Shown here one piece after another: positions 1 to 9,431 of a stretch of 64,000 nucleotides of DNA. Origin of the DNA: Primulina eburnea. Its lineage: Eukaryota > Streptophyta > Magnoliopsida > Lamiales > Gesneriaceae. Numbering within the stretch: the first letter of the stretch is position 1; each line of letters begins with the position of its first letter. The notes under the pieces were generated by a model. The model searched no databases, was not told where the DNA came from, and saw only the letters and a program-made list of their open reading frames with translations. The stretch covers positions 48,688,342-48,752,341 of the forward strand of contig NC_133101.1 in assembly GCF_022965805.1 (NCBI RefSeq), read 5' to 3'. The translations under genes were made by a program, and so were the position numbers.

Positions 1-491
1 TGAGGGGCAAAGGGTAACAACTCGAAGAACTTCTGCTGATATTCATCAATAGACATACTCCCCTGCTTAAGATTCAGGAGCTCAATCGTCTTTGCCTGGC
101 GAAGGGCTGGAGGAAAATACAGCTGCATGAAAGCTGCACGGAAATCGGCCCAAGTCACCCTACCCTGGGACTGGACTATCGGCGCAGAAGTCGATCGCCA
201 CCACTTGCGCGCACGGCCCTCGAGAAGAAAACTAAGGGTCTCCATCCTCTGCTCCTCGGTGCACTGGAATGCACGGAAACAACTCTCCATGCGCTCTAAC
301 CAATCCTCAGCATCATCGGGAGTCTCACCGCCGACTAAAGGCTTAGGCCCCATCTGAATGAAACGGTGCAAATCAAAACGCCTAGGACCATCCCGACGAT
401 GACGATGTTCACGATGACGCCTACGATCGTCCTGGTCACCCCAACGACCTACACTTCCCTGTCTACTCTCATCACCAAAGTGGTCAGCCAT
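1..491 (-). CDS. Ty3/gypsy Gag, N-terminal part, runs off the left edge
   Basis: The minus strand is open from the ATG at 489-491 to the window edge (163 codons, no stop). Gag is the structural protein that packages the retrotransposon RNA. The N-terminus is rich in Arg, His and Asp, followed by a Retrotrans_gag-type domain with the characteristic words ARKWW, WADFRAAF and YFPPALRQAK. The start fits because it lies about 80 bases downstream of a primer binding site and LTR in the same orientation. Zinc knuckle, protease and pol would lie left of base 1. The intact frame contrasts with nearly every other element here and suggests a younger insertion. The plus-strand reading at 127-357 is a shadow of this gene. 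Lineage within Ty3/gypsy is not assigned. Confidence 0.88.
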   Translation of the reverse strand, partial: MADHFGDESRQGSVGRWGDQDDRRRHREHRHRRDGPRRFDLHRFIQMGPKPLVGGETPDDAEDWLERMESCFRAFQCTEEQRMETLSFLLEGRARKWWRSTSAPIVQSQGRVTWADFRAAFMQLYFPPALRQAKTIELLNLKQGSMSIDEYQQKFFELLPFAP

Positions 492-573
492 CGCTACAAG
501 ATAGAATGGGGAAAATGGTAAAATGGTCAACGAAAATCCCAAAACAGAATCTATATCCCAAAATCGTAAGCAT

Positions 574-585
574 GCTCTGATACCA
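574..585 (-). other. Primer binding site (initiator tRNA-Met)
   Basis: The minus strand reads TGGTATCAGAGC, the standard complement of the 3' end of plant initiator tRNA-Met, which primes minus-strand DNA synthesis. It sits four bases from the end of the LTR at 590 and fixes the orientation of the element as right to left. Confidence 0.93.
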
Positions 586-1702
586 TAAATGTAGTGACCC
601 GTTCCAGAATCAACTACTAATCAAGAACTAAGCATGCAATTAACTTAATTAATAATAATCAGAGATAATAGCGGAAAAATGGCCGAAGACAATAGTTATA
701 CAACCCAATCGAAATCAGAACAACTCAAAATATAATCGGTACAACCATATCGAATCAAAAAGATATCGAAGAACTAAACCAACCATCTACTCAACGTCCT
801 CCTCCTCCTCCTCCTGAGCTGTCCAACCTGAGGCCTGCCCCGTGGGAATGGGGTGTCCAAGATAAACAAAACCGAGGATGTGAGCGATAAGAACGCCCAG
901 TACAAAAGCATGAGTATACAAACCTATATGAGATGCACATGCTATGATATGATACCAGGGTAGTCAAGAAAATAGGAGTCACAAAGGATCTCAAAATGCT
1001 CAGTCTAGAGGCGCCAAGTGGATAGTGCCGCGCGGTACTCCTCTGGGTCACTGCATCCACTACAAGAACAGACGTGGACCTAAAATGTCCCGGATCACCG
1101 AAGCCCTCCGGACCCGTCGGCCACTGTGTACTCTCGGTGTCCATGCGTCCACAACACAAGACAGGGCTGAGCGGCCCCACAAGATATAGCTTATCTCGAA
1201 AGAGATACAGCTCAACAGTAAAGGCTATCTCGAAGGAGATACGGCTCAACATGAAATGCAACATGCATCATAAAACGTGACATAATAGCATGCATCATAT
1301 GACATATATCAATGCACCACATAATCATGCAACACATATAAGGATGTATACTCGACCAGGATATCTCGGATAGTACTTTCGTACCTCTATTACAGCAAGC
1401 CTAGCCTTACGCAACACCGCTAATCAGGTCTAGAACAAGCCTACGCATCAAAAGCATACCCAATGAACAATACTACCATGCTCGACTAGCAAAACCAGTA
1501 CTACCAAAGGTTTAGGGTTTACCTTCGTCCGTCGACAGCCCTTTGATGTCGATTGCCTCGTAACTCAGGCGTCACTACGCTACTAATCTTGGCAGCTCTT
1601 GTCTAACGCTCGACCGACAAACTAACCCTAGAAACCTTCCAAACCTCTCAAAATGAGACACAACTTCAAGAATTGACAATACAAAATGTGGAAATCCGAG
1701 CA

Positions 1703-1712
1703 CTATTTATAG
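1703..1712 (-). promoter_or_regulatory. Likely TATA box in the LTR
   Basis: The minus strand reads CTATAAATAG inside the LTR, about 315 bases from its 5' terminus. This is the expected place for the RNA polymerase II promoter of the retroelement, with U3 at about 1713-2026 and R/U5 to the left. Confidence 0.65.
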
Positions 1713-1720
1713 GCTATGTT

Positions 1721-1945
1721 CGGATCCACCGAACCCACTTCGGAACGTCCGAACTCCCACGTGTCCATCGGCTCTTGACACCTCATGATCGGATCCACCG
1801 AACCTACACTTCGGATCATCCGAACTTGCATGCAAACTGACGTGTCGATCAACTCTTGACACCTCATGATCGGATCCACCGAACCCACTTCGGATCGTCC
1901 GAACTCTTCGGTGCTACCGAACCATCTTCGGTCCGTCCGATCATG
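1721..1945. repeat. Direct repeats in the U3 part of the gypsy LTR
   Basis: Three diverged units start with CGGATCCACCGAAC at about 1721, 1790 and 1871. Each is followed by a CACTTCGGA...TCCGAAC stretch and, between units, by CTCTTGACACCTCATGAT. The units are rich in short inverted pairs (TTCGGA/TCCGAA). They lie just upstream of the TATA box, where plant LTRs often carry repeated enhancer-like modules; that role is inferred. Confidence 0.75.
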
Positions 1946-2118
1946 ATCACGGTCAAAATTACACATTAAACCTTCTTAATCACCATTAATCCGTTAATTA
2001 CCCAATTTGGAATTCGGGCTACTACAGCAAGTGACCCATACATAATAGACGCCTGATCAGACACACCACAGTACTGGGCTGACAGAGACGTATCCACTGT
2101 CACATACATAAGATCCCT

Positions 2119-2232
2119 GTTCATAATTTAACAGGCCAGTTGATCCACGTTCATAATTTAACGCTTCACAACCACGATCTAACCCGTTCATAATTTAACG
2201 GGCGGATTGATCCCCGTTCATAATTTAACGCT
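2119..2232. repeat. Four GTTCATAATTTAAC repeats
   Basis: The motif GTTCATAATTTAAC begins at 2119, 2149, 2186 and 2216. Flanking bases make several units self-complementary (CCCGTTCATAATTTAACGGG), so each could fold into a short hairpin. The LTR at 54278-56897 carries diverged counterparts at about 56160-56280. Confidence 0.85.
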
Positions 2233-2549
2233 TTCCAATCCTACATAATATGGTCACAAGACATTTAGCATACCTCAAAAACTTAAACATATTTCCTTTG
2301 CACGTCAACATACTTACTTGGCGTTGAGGGATTCGTTGGACTTCGACCGGGGTAGTTGCTGCAACGTACTAACATGAATTCAAAGTTTAACATGCAAAAC
2401 TTAGACGTAGAAATCATACTTACTCTCAAGCTCGATCATACCTTAGGACCTTCTATAATTATCCATGACATGACCTTAAAAATCCTTGCACTAAGCCATA
2501 ACTTCGAACTTAAAAGTACCAAAAATATATTTTTCCCAAACAGTGTGTA

Positions 2550-2890
2550 CACGGATCCCTAGCCCGGGTCCGTGTACGGGTCCGTCTACCTACTGTAAAG
2601 TACATGTCAAAAAAATGAAGGAGGCACGGACCCCGTGCTTGGGTCCGGATGGGGGTCCGTGTAGGCTCTGGAAGAGGACATCGACTGAAACTCGAAGACA
2701 CGGACCCCGTGTGAGGGTCCGGGTGAGGGTCCGTGTACATACTGTGATAGGAGTACTCGGGAAGGGACGGGGCACGGACCCCGTGTAAGGATCCGGAACC
2801 AGGTCCGTGTACCTACTGTATAGACGCACCAAGGGGAAAGCAAAGACACGGACCCCGTGTCAGGGTCCGTCCCTGGGTCCGTATAGCTAC
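2550..2890. repeat. GC-rich 74-bp minisatellite inside LTR copy A
   Basis: CACGGACCCCGTG-like units begin at about 2550, 2625, 2699, 2773 and 2847, a steady 74-75-bp period. Each unit contains CACGGACCC followed by one or two GGGTCCGTG stretches, so each can form a strong stem. The GC-richness stands out against the AT-rich LTR. The overlapping open frames on both strands come from the repeat and are not genes. Diverged units recur at 55664-55840. Confidence 0.9.
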
Positions 2891-4326
2891 TGAACGCTGA
2901 AACCTGCGTGAAAATCTGTCAACTAAAATTCTTCTCCCTAATCAACTTCAATGGCTACAAAACTACTCCTCAAGACATTCATAGAACACCATAACAATAT
3001 GCCAAACCTGAGTGAACATTAAAATCAACCCCAAGCGTAACAATTCACAACCAACGACACAAAACGGATTTGATATCAATTTCTCCTCCTACGACGCTTA
3101 ATTCAACGTGGTGCCTAACGACATGAAACAAAGCCTCAAAAATACTCCAAACATCTTTACCAATATACTTATTCGCAGCAACAAACACCCGTCGATCCCC
3201 AACGAAGCCTGCAACAATAAACTTCAAGAAACGTATCAATAACATAATTTTCTGAAAATTCCAGTTTGCGCAGTCGCACGGAAAATATCATAACTCACTC
3301 ATTTTTTCGTCCAAAAATTTCGAATCATATATCAATTCGAAGGTATCGAAGAGTTCTACGTTTTTGCCGTTGAAAGTTTTCCCAAAATATGAACAGAAAA
3401 ATCGCAGTTTTGACATGAACAGAAAAACGAGTTTTAGATCTAAAAATTTTCCTTCGAAATTGATCCGATTCGTGATCCGCTCAAAATACTATCATCATAC
3501 ATAACTTTTACGCATAAAAACAACGCAATACAGTATATGACTTGATCGACACAGCAAGAACAGATTATACGTGCCTTTATATGATTTGAGATACCGTAAC
3601 GGCGATGTCGAAGCGGAGATGGCGTGAGGGTTGAACCGGGATGAACGTGGCGCTAAAATCTTGTGATAAAATATACGAAAAGTTGCTGGAAATATTTTGG
3701 AGAAAGGGCGGCTGCTTCTCTCCCTAAGAACCCTAAGAATTCTCCTCACAAAATATTAAAATCTGAAAATTTGCTTGTGAAGTAATTGTGTGTGTGTTTG
3801 TACGTGAGTGTGTGTGAGAAAGTAAGTGTGTGCGTGAGTTTGGGTAGTGGGGAGGGGATTAGGGAAGTTTAATTAGGAAATAAATTTCTTAATTAGTAAT
3901 TAACAACTAATTAAAATACTAACACACCTCTAACTTTAACAAAATCTCCTAATTTAAAATAAAATGCACAAGTGTCGTATCTCTAAAAGTTTAAAATCAC
4001 CAAAATTACCTACTAATTAAATTAGGCTTTAAAATACTAACAACTAAATAATTTATTTAAAACGCCCCATTCTTGACTAAAAATTAAAATACCACATTTT
4101 AAAGTACCAAAAATCGTCACCGGTCCATTCCTCGATCCCGCCTCGAGTAATCGCCTGAAACATGAAACTCGAAAAACGTTTTAACGTGCATCGCATAAAC
4201 ATAATTAATTTAAAATAATACATTTAAATAAATCATGCATCGCCGAAACTCATTTAATATTAATTTAAATGATTTAATAATTAAATGAATGCATGGGTTA
4301 TACGTGTATTAAATTTGGGCACTACA

Positions 4327-4884
4327 TTTTCTCTCTTTTAAAAATCTGAAAATAAGATGCGTAGGGTGTGTTGTCTGTTTTAGTGTGTGTAAAAACATGT
4401 AAATGTGTGTGAGTGTGTGTAACGTGTGTGTGGGTTTTTAATTAGGAGAAATTAGTGCTAAATTAACTAATTAAAATACTAATTAAAGGTTAACACATGC
4501 TAATTTAATCAAAATCCTCCATTAAAATAATTACACACTTATTTTAACAGTTCTAAACTCTTAAATTATTAAATACATAAATAAGGTTTTTAAAATACTA
4601 AAAACTTAATACATTATTTAAAATGCTCCATCCTCAACTTAAAATAAAATACCACATTTTAAATTGCTAAAAATCGTCACCGGTCTTTTCCTCGATCTCG
4701 CCTCGAATAATCGCCTGAACATGAAACTCGAAAAACATTTTAACGTGCATAACACAAACGTAATTATTTTAAAATAATGCATTAAATAAATCATGCACTA
4801 CTAAGACTCGTTTTAAAATTAAATAAATGCTTTAATAATTAAATAAATGTATGGGTTATACGTGTATTGAATTTGGGCACTACA
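4327..4884 (-). mobile_element. Truncated LTR fragment, copy B
   Basis: This 558-bp block repeats the 5' part of copy A: a CTGAAAAT start, GT-rich tract, the AAAATCGTCACCGGTC stretch and the ending TTGGGCACTACA at 4884. It corresponds to about 3745-4326 of copy A and lies head to tail with it. Confidence 0.82.
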
Positions 4885-5565
4885 ATGACACTGATTCAAA
4901 CTCAAACAAACGTCCCAAAACAACTACGCATCACAAACAACGTAACACAACCCGTGAACACACACCAAAGCTTTTCCTACGACTTCAAATGCACCCAAGG
5001 ACCATCGACACGAAACGAAGTATCAAAATTCATCCCAACATCATACTCACACTACTTAAACGTAGCAACGATCACGAATGGTTCCCAATGAAGTTTGCAA
5101 CAATTAAACTTCAATAACACGTCAAGAACATATTTTCAGAAAATTATAGTTGGAGCAGTCCCATGAAAACGATCATAACCCACTCATTTCTTGTCCAAAA
5201 ATTACTAATTTACTGTCAAATAGAATGTATAAAAAATTAATACCTTTTATATGTTGAAAGTTTTTCCAGAAAATCGATCAAAAAAGCGCAATATTTAAAA
5301 TGATAGAAAATTTCGAGTTTTGAGATCCAAAAATCATCTAAAAATCGATCCCAACAATTTTTCTCAAAATTTTGCATAACATACACATGTTTTCAGACAA
5401 TAAACATCAAAATTATTACTATGACAATATCGATGCGAAAATGAAAGAATATACATACCGTTTGATATTTAAAACTCACGATACGGTGATACCGAAGCGG
5501 AAACGGTGCGAGGACTGATCCGGGAGGATCGTGGAACGATTTTCTTGAAGAAAAACTTACGAAAA

Positions 5566-6511
5566 TGTTGGAAACTTAATTCCGGTGCTTTGACAAAAAG
5601 ACTCACCAACTGAACTTAACAACTGAACTAAACAACTGAACACGTCATCTGCTGAACCCAGTCAACTGTTCTACAACTGAAGTTCATTTTCGGCAACTGA
5701 TTCATTACCAGCTGACCTCACAGTTGTACACATCATCAGTTGAAAGCGACAACAGACAAAATAGTACATATACCTGCAACTAGTAGTGGAACGCCGCATT
5801 GCAGAATAAACAGTGTACGATTGTCAGAATATATCGACGTGGCAATCAACGGTTAGAATATTCAAACATTCTTTAATGTTACCGTTGAGAGGAGAGCCTA
5901 TAAATAGTCGACGAACAGCAACTGAAGACCCCCCGACTTTCAGTTATCCTATTCTACTTGCTGTTACGCTGCAAAAATATCTACTCGCAATCAGAAATCA
6001 AAGCTCACGCTTATTAGTCATATCAGTAGTATTCAAGACTACATTCTTGAGATTATTTAGCACTTTGTAATCTTTATAGATTTTCTAAGTTGTGCTAAGA
6101 TCAGTTACGATCTATAAAAGTGTTGTATGCTAAGAGTTTCAGTTTTGACAAAGTGATAAGTCCAAACTGAAGTGGGTCAGTACAGTGTCGTGTATTTGAT
6201 CAAAGTCTTTTAGTGGATATCCTATCTTCGTGATAGAAGGGGTGACGTAGGAGTTATTCAATTCTCCGAACATCCAGAAACTTACTGTGTCATTATTTCA
6301 GTTACCATTTTCAGTTATATATTCTATCTTTCAGTCAGTTAGTTTTCCGCAACTGTTTTATTCAGTTTAACTGATTGTTGTTGACCGACGGAATATTTAG
6401 GTTCAGTTTGTAACAGAACTGAACTCATATTGTCTAAGAATATTTTAAATTTGAGCAGTGTTTATTCAACCCCCTTCTAAACACTCCTTACTCGATTAAC
6501 CGATCCTATCA
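5566..6511 (+). mobile_element. Copia-type solo LTR with target-site duplication
   Basis: The 946-bp block begins TGTTGGAAAC and ends CCTATCA. It is flanked by GAAAA at 5561-5565 and 6512-6516. Joining the flanks restores the host LTR reading seen in copy A (GAAAAGTTGCTGGAAA at about 3670). There is no PBS or internal domain, so it is a solo LTR. It shares a GATAGAAGGGGTGACGTAG block and a TCTCCGAACATCCA block with the solo LTR at 50443-51856. It has about ten CAACTG/CAGTTG hexamers. Confidence 0.9.
5898..5907 (+). promoter_or_regulatory. Likely TATA box of the Copia solo LTR
   Basis: CTATAAATAG lies about 330 bases into the LTR, downstream of the cluster of CAACTG/CAGTTG hexamers. This is the usual U3/R arrangement. 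Confidence 0.6.
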
Positions 6512-7137
6512 GAAAATCTGCTGGAAAACTGAAGAGGGAGGGGCGGCTGATCTCTTGTTCTTAGAACCCTACTTTGCTCTCAAAAATTAAAACAAGGCAA
6601 ATGAAAATGTGAATGTGTGTGTGTGTCGTGTATAAGTTGGTGTAAAAGTGTGTGTGCGTGCATTAGTGTAGGTAATTAGGGGTGATTATGTGCTTAATTG
6701 ATAATTAACAACTAATTAAAATACTAACATTCCTTTAACTTTAAATAAAATCTCTTAATTTAAAATAAAATGTACAAGTGACAAATCTTTAAAAAATTTA
6801 AAGTCATAAAATCTCTTAATAATTAAATTAGGCTTTAAAAATGATAAAATTAAATAAAACATTTAAAATGCCCCATTTTTAATTTAAAATCAAATACCAC
6901 ATTTTAAAATCGCCAAAATCGTCGTCGGTCTCTTTTCCTCAATCTCGCATCGAATAATCGTCTGAAACATGAAACTCAAGAAAATATTTTAACGTGCATC
7001 TCATAAACATAAATAATTTAAAATGATGCATTCGAATAAATCATGCATCGCTGAAAATCAATTTAAACTTAAATAAACAATTTAAATAAATGCATGAGTT
7101 TTACGTGTACTGATTTTTTTTTTTTTTTGGCTCTACA

Positions 7138-8106
7138 TGATGTGATATTTATAGGTGGAAGAGTGATCTTACCCTTGCCTCCATTCAGCCAAAACTTGCC
7201 CCTCCAAGTGCCCAAGGTTGATGGTCCAAGTAGCCTCAAAATATTCAAACTTTATCCAAACTCAAGGGTCATTTTGGTTAACTCAATGGTCATCTCTTGC
7301 ATATTAAATTTGTCTAGTCCTTTAACTCTTCTCCTAGCTCCATTTTCGATTCTTTTAGGACAATAAGGGATTAGCTTCCTTGAGCTAAAATATCGGGTTC
7401 ATGAGCTGGGGGTTTACTCCTCTGGCGATGACTCTTCGATTGTTGCGGTTTCTTATGGCGTGGATCCCTTTTGAGTTAATCCTCGAGCTTTTGAGTTACT
7501 CCCTAGAGCCGTGTTAGCTGAAATTTTAAGTTTATAGTTGAGTTTTATAGTTAAGTTTAAAGTTTTAAGAATAATTTCGATTTTTATTACTTACATGATT
7601 TGTTTCGAAATTTTCGAAATTCTAAATCCTCACATATGCTTAGGAAACAAAGACTCTAACCACTGAGCTACATGTTATTTGGATTAAAGTTTTAACACTT
7701 TACTAATATATATAATTATTAAAACAACCATGACACTAAAATTTAGTTACTCTAAATGTCTCAAACTTAATAATATAACTAACATACTGATGCAACGCGT
7801 GCTTGTATAATATTTTTGTAATTCATTTGATTTATAATTAAATGAGAATCAAAATATAATTATAAGAAATAGTGAGGGATTACACTGAAATTTTGATAGA
7901 AAACAGTTTTGGTGAATTTGTCCATAATGGAGGGCCAAAATGAATATACATATTTTGGTGTCCATGACGGTTTCTATCATGTTCTCAACTTTAGTAAAAT
8001 AGAATAAATATATAACAATATATAATATGGATTATAATTTTGTATTCTCGATACACCCCTCCAATTGATCCAATTTTTTTTATGTAATTTCTAGTGAAAA
8101 ATCGGT
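7138..8106. other. Intergenic stretch, no gene recognised
   Basis: This AT-rich stretch has no supported coding region. The frame at 7094-7366 begins in the LTR end and matches nothing I recognise. At 7621-7676 the minus strand contains TAGCTCAGTGGTTAGAGT, resembling a tRNA D-arm, but no matching acceptor stem or T-arm is visible. Confidence 0.5.
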
Positions 8107-8114
8107 GTTACACT

Positions 8115-9261
8115 TAGGGATGTAAATGATCCAAACCAAACCAAACAGTATCAGGCTTGAGCTTGGCTCGTTTAATATTTTTTGAGGATCGAGCTCGATT
8201 CGAGCTTCTATTATCGAGCTTGAGTTTGGTTTGTATTGAAATTACTAAGCTCGAGCTCGGCTCGTTAAAAGCTTGTTTATCATGTTAATCAATCCGCGCT
8301 CAAGCTTAATTCATTAATAGCTTGTTTATCATGTTTAACAAGTCTGACTTGAGTTCGGCTCGTTTTCGAGCTCGTAAAGCATAGAATTGAGCTCGAGTTG
8401 GTGCTTGATTCGAGCTTGTTAAAAAATTAAGCCTATCTATGAACTAATTTTAAATCGGACATAAAAATATAAATTCATTCATAAATAACCAAAACGAAAT
8501 AACAAATAAAAAAACATATACTCATTATATTATTGAACATCCCAAAATAATACATTTAGCATTTAGATGATAAATATTCGTCATACACTGATATCACCAT
8601 ATAAATAACATTGCATAATTTCAATCATATAATACTCCATTCATTGTTCCAAATAAATTTTATTTTTTAATTAATATATATTCATTATATTCAATTTAAT
8701 ATAATATTTTAAGATACTAATTTGTAAATTTACTCGACGTATATGACTTAGTGATGTAAATTTTTTGAGAAAAAAAAAATATGTTGGTGAATTTCTGTTA
8801 ATTGATTATGTTTTAAAGAATATTTTAGTATAATGATAGACAAGTAAGATTAAAAATATAATTGTGACTATGTGGTGTAAATTCATTTTTTTAACTATGT
8901 TTTGTATTCAATTCCTTATATTGAAATTTATACTATATTTTTATTTGTCAACTCAACAAATGAGCCAAGTTCGAGTTTATGAGTCACCTAAACGAGTCGA
9001 GCTCAAGCTGACGAGCCACCTAAACAAGCCGAGCTCGAGTTCGCGAGTCTGTTATCGAACATGTTTGAGAGTCTATTATTAAACATGTTTGCGAGTTCAC
9101 GAGTCGAATATCATTAGTCTTGAGCTTGGTTTGATTAAATTTTCGAGCTCGAAATCGAGTTTCAACTTTACTTGGTATGATTAACAAGCAAACTCAAAAA
9201 AACTTTTTATCGAACCAAACTCCAAATAACTCACAAACGGTTTAAATTATTTATATCTCTA
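8115..9261. mobile_element. Non-autonomous hAT-like element upstream of the RRM gene
   Basis: The 1147-bp element begins TAGGGATGTAAAT and ends with the complement of TAGAGATATAAAT, an imperfect terminal inverted repeat. It is flanked by an exact 8-bp duplication, GTTACACT, at 8107-8114 and 9262-9269; 8 bp is the hAT hallmark. Both subterminal regions are packed with GAGCTCGA/TCGAGCTT-type words, while the centre is AT-rich. No transposase is encoded, so it would have depended on a hAT transposase elsewhere. It ends 170 bp before the start codon of the RRM gene. Confidence 0.88.
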
Positions 9262-9431
9262 GTTACACTTATCCGGAAAAAACACAAAAAATTAATATTA
9301 ATTATTATAATTGTAATTAAATATATAAATTTACTAGAATCAGTAGATATATAATATTATAATATACAGGCTGTGAAATGTGCTTACTTTCATTTGATAG
9401 CAACTGATACGCTGGTTCATCGATTTTCCGT

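Larger units (their letters stand above)
590..2026 (-). mobile_element. 5' LTR of a Ty3/gypsy element
   Basis: The minus strand begins TGTAGTAGCCCG at 2026 and ends CGGGTCACTACA at 590, giving imperfect inverted termini and the TG...CA ends of an LTR (1437 bp). A PBS and a gag start follow it. On the right it joins directly to the interior of another LTR family at 2027. A related copy at about 56340-56380 carries the same interior uninterrupted, so this element inserted into that older LTR. The expected 5-bp duplication is GCAAG (2027-2031); its partner lies outside the window. Confidence 0.9.
2027..4326 (-). mobile_element. Long Ty3/gypsy-type LTR, copy A, cut by the insertion at 590-2026
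   Basis: The right end reads GGGCACTACA, so the minus-strand LTR starts TGTAGTGCCC. The body aligns by eye, in opposite orientation, with 54278-56340: shared parts include a GT-rich tract, a GC-rich minisatellite, four GTTCATAATTTAACG units and a stretch matching CAAGACATTTAGCATACCTC. Its remaining 3' part lies beyond the gypsy element on its left and is out of the window. No coding region is present. Readings at 2510-2849 and 3045-3749 are non-coding. Confidence 0.85.
4885..7137 (-). mobile_element. Truncated LTR fragment, copy C, with a nested solo LTR
   Basis: After removal of the insertion at 5566-6511 plus one target-site copy, about 1.3 kb aligns with copy A from about 2940 to 4326. 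Shared parts include the CAGTCCCATGAAAA region, the GTGTGTGTG tract, the ACATGAAACTC stretch and the TACGTGTA end. The terminus is altered to a T-run followed by GGCTCTACA at 7137. The 3' third of the LTR is missing at the 4885 junction. No protein-coding evidence. Confidence 0.8.

Noticed and set aside
127..357. Plus-strand open frame at the left end
   Set aside because: It is a shadow of the gypsy Gag read on the minus strand, which has clear family motifs.
2510..2849. Several overlapping Arg/Pro/Thr-rich frames on both strands
   Set aside because: They arise from the 74-bp GC-rich minisatellite, whose period and base content keep frames open; no family similarity and no start context.
2119..2890. 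CRISPR-like spaced repeats
   Set aside because: Plant nuclear LTR context, diverged units and variable short spacing; no cas genes.
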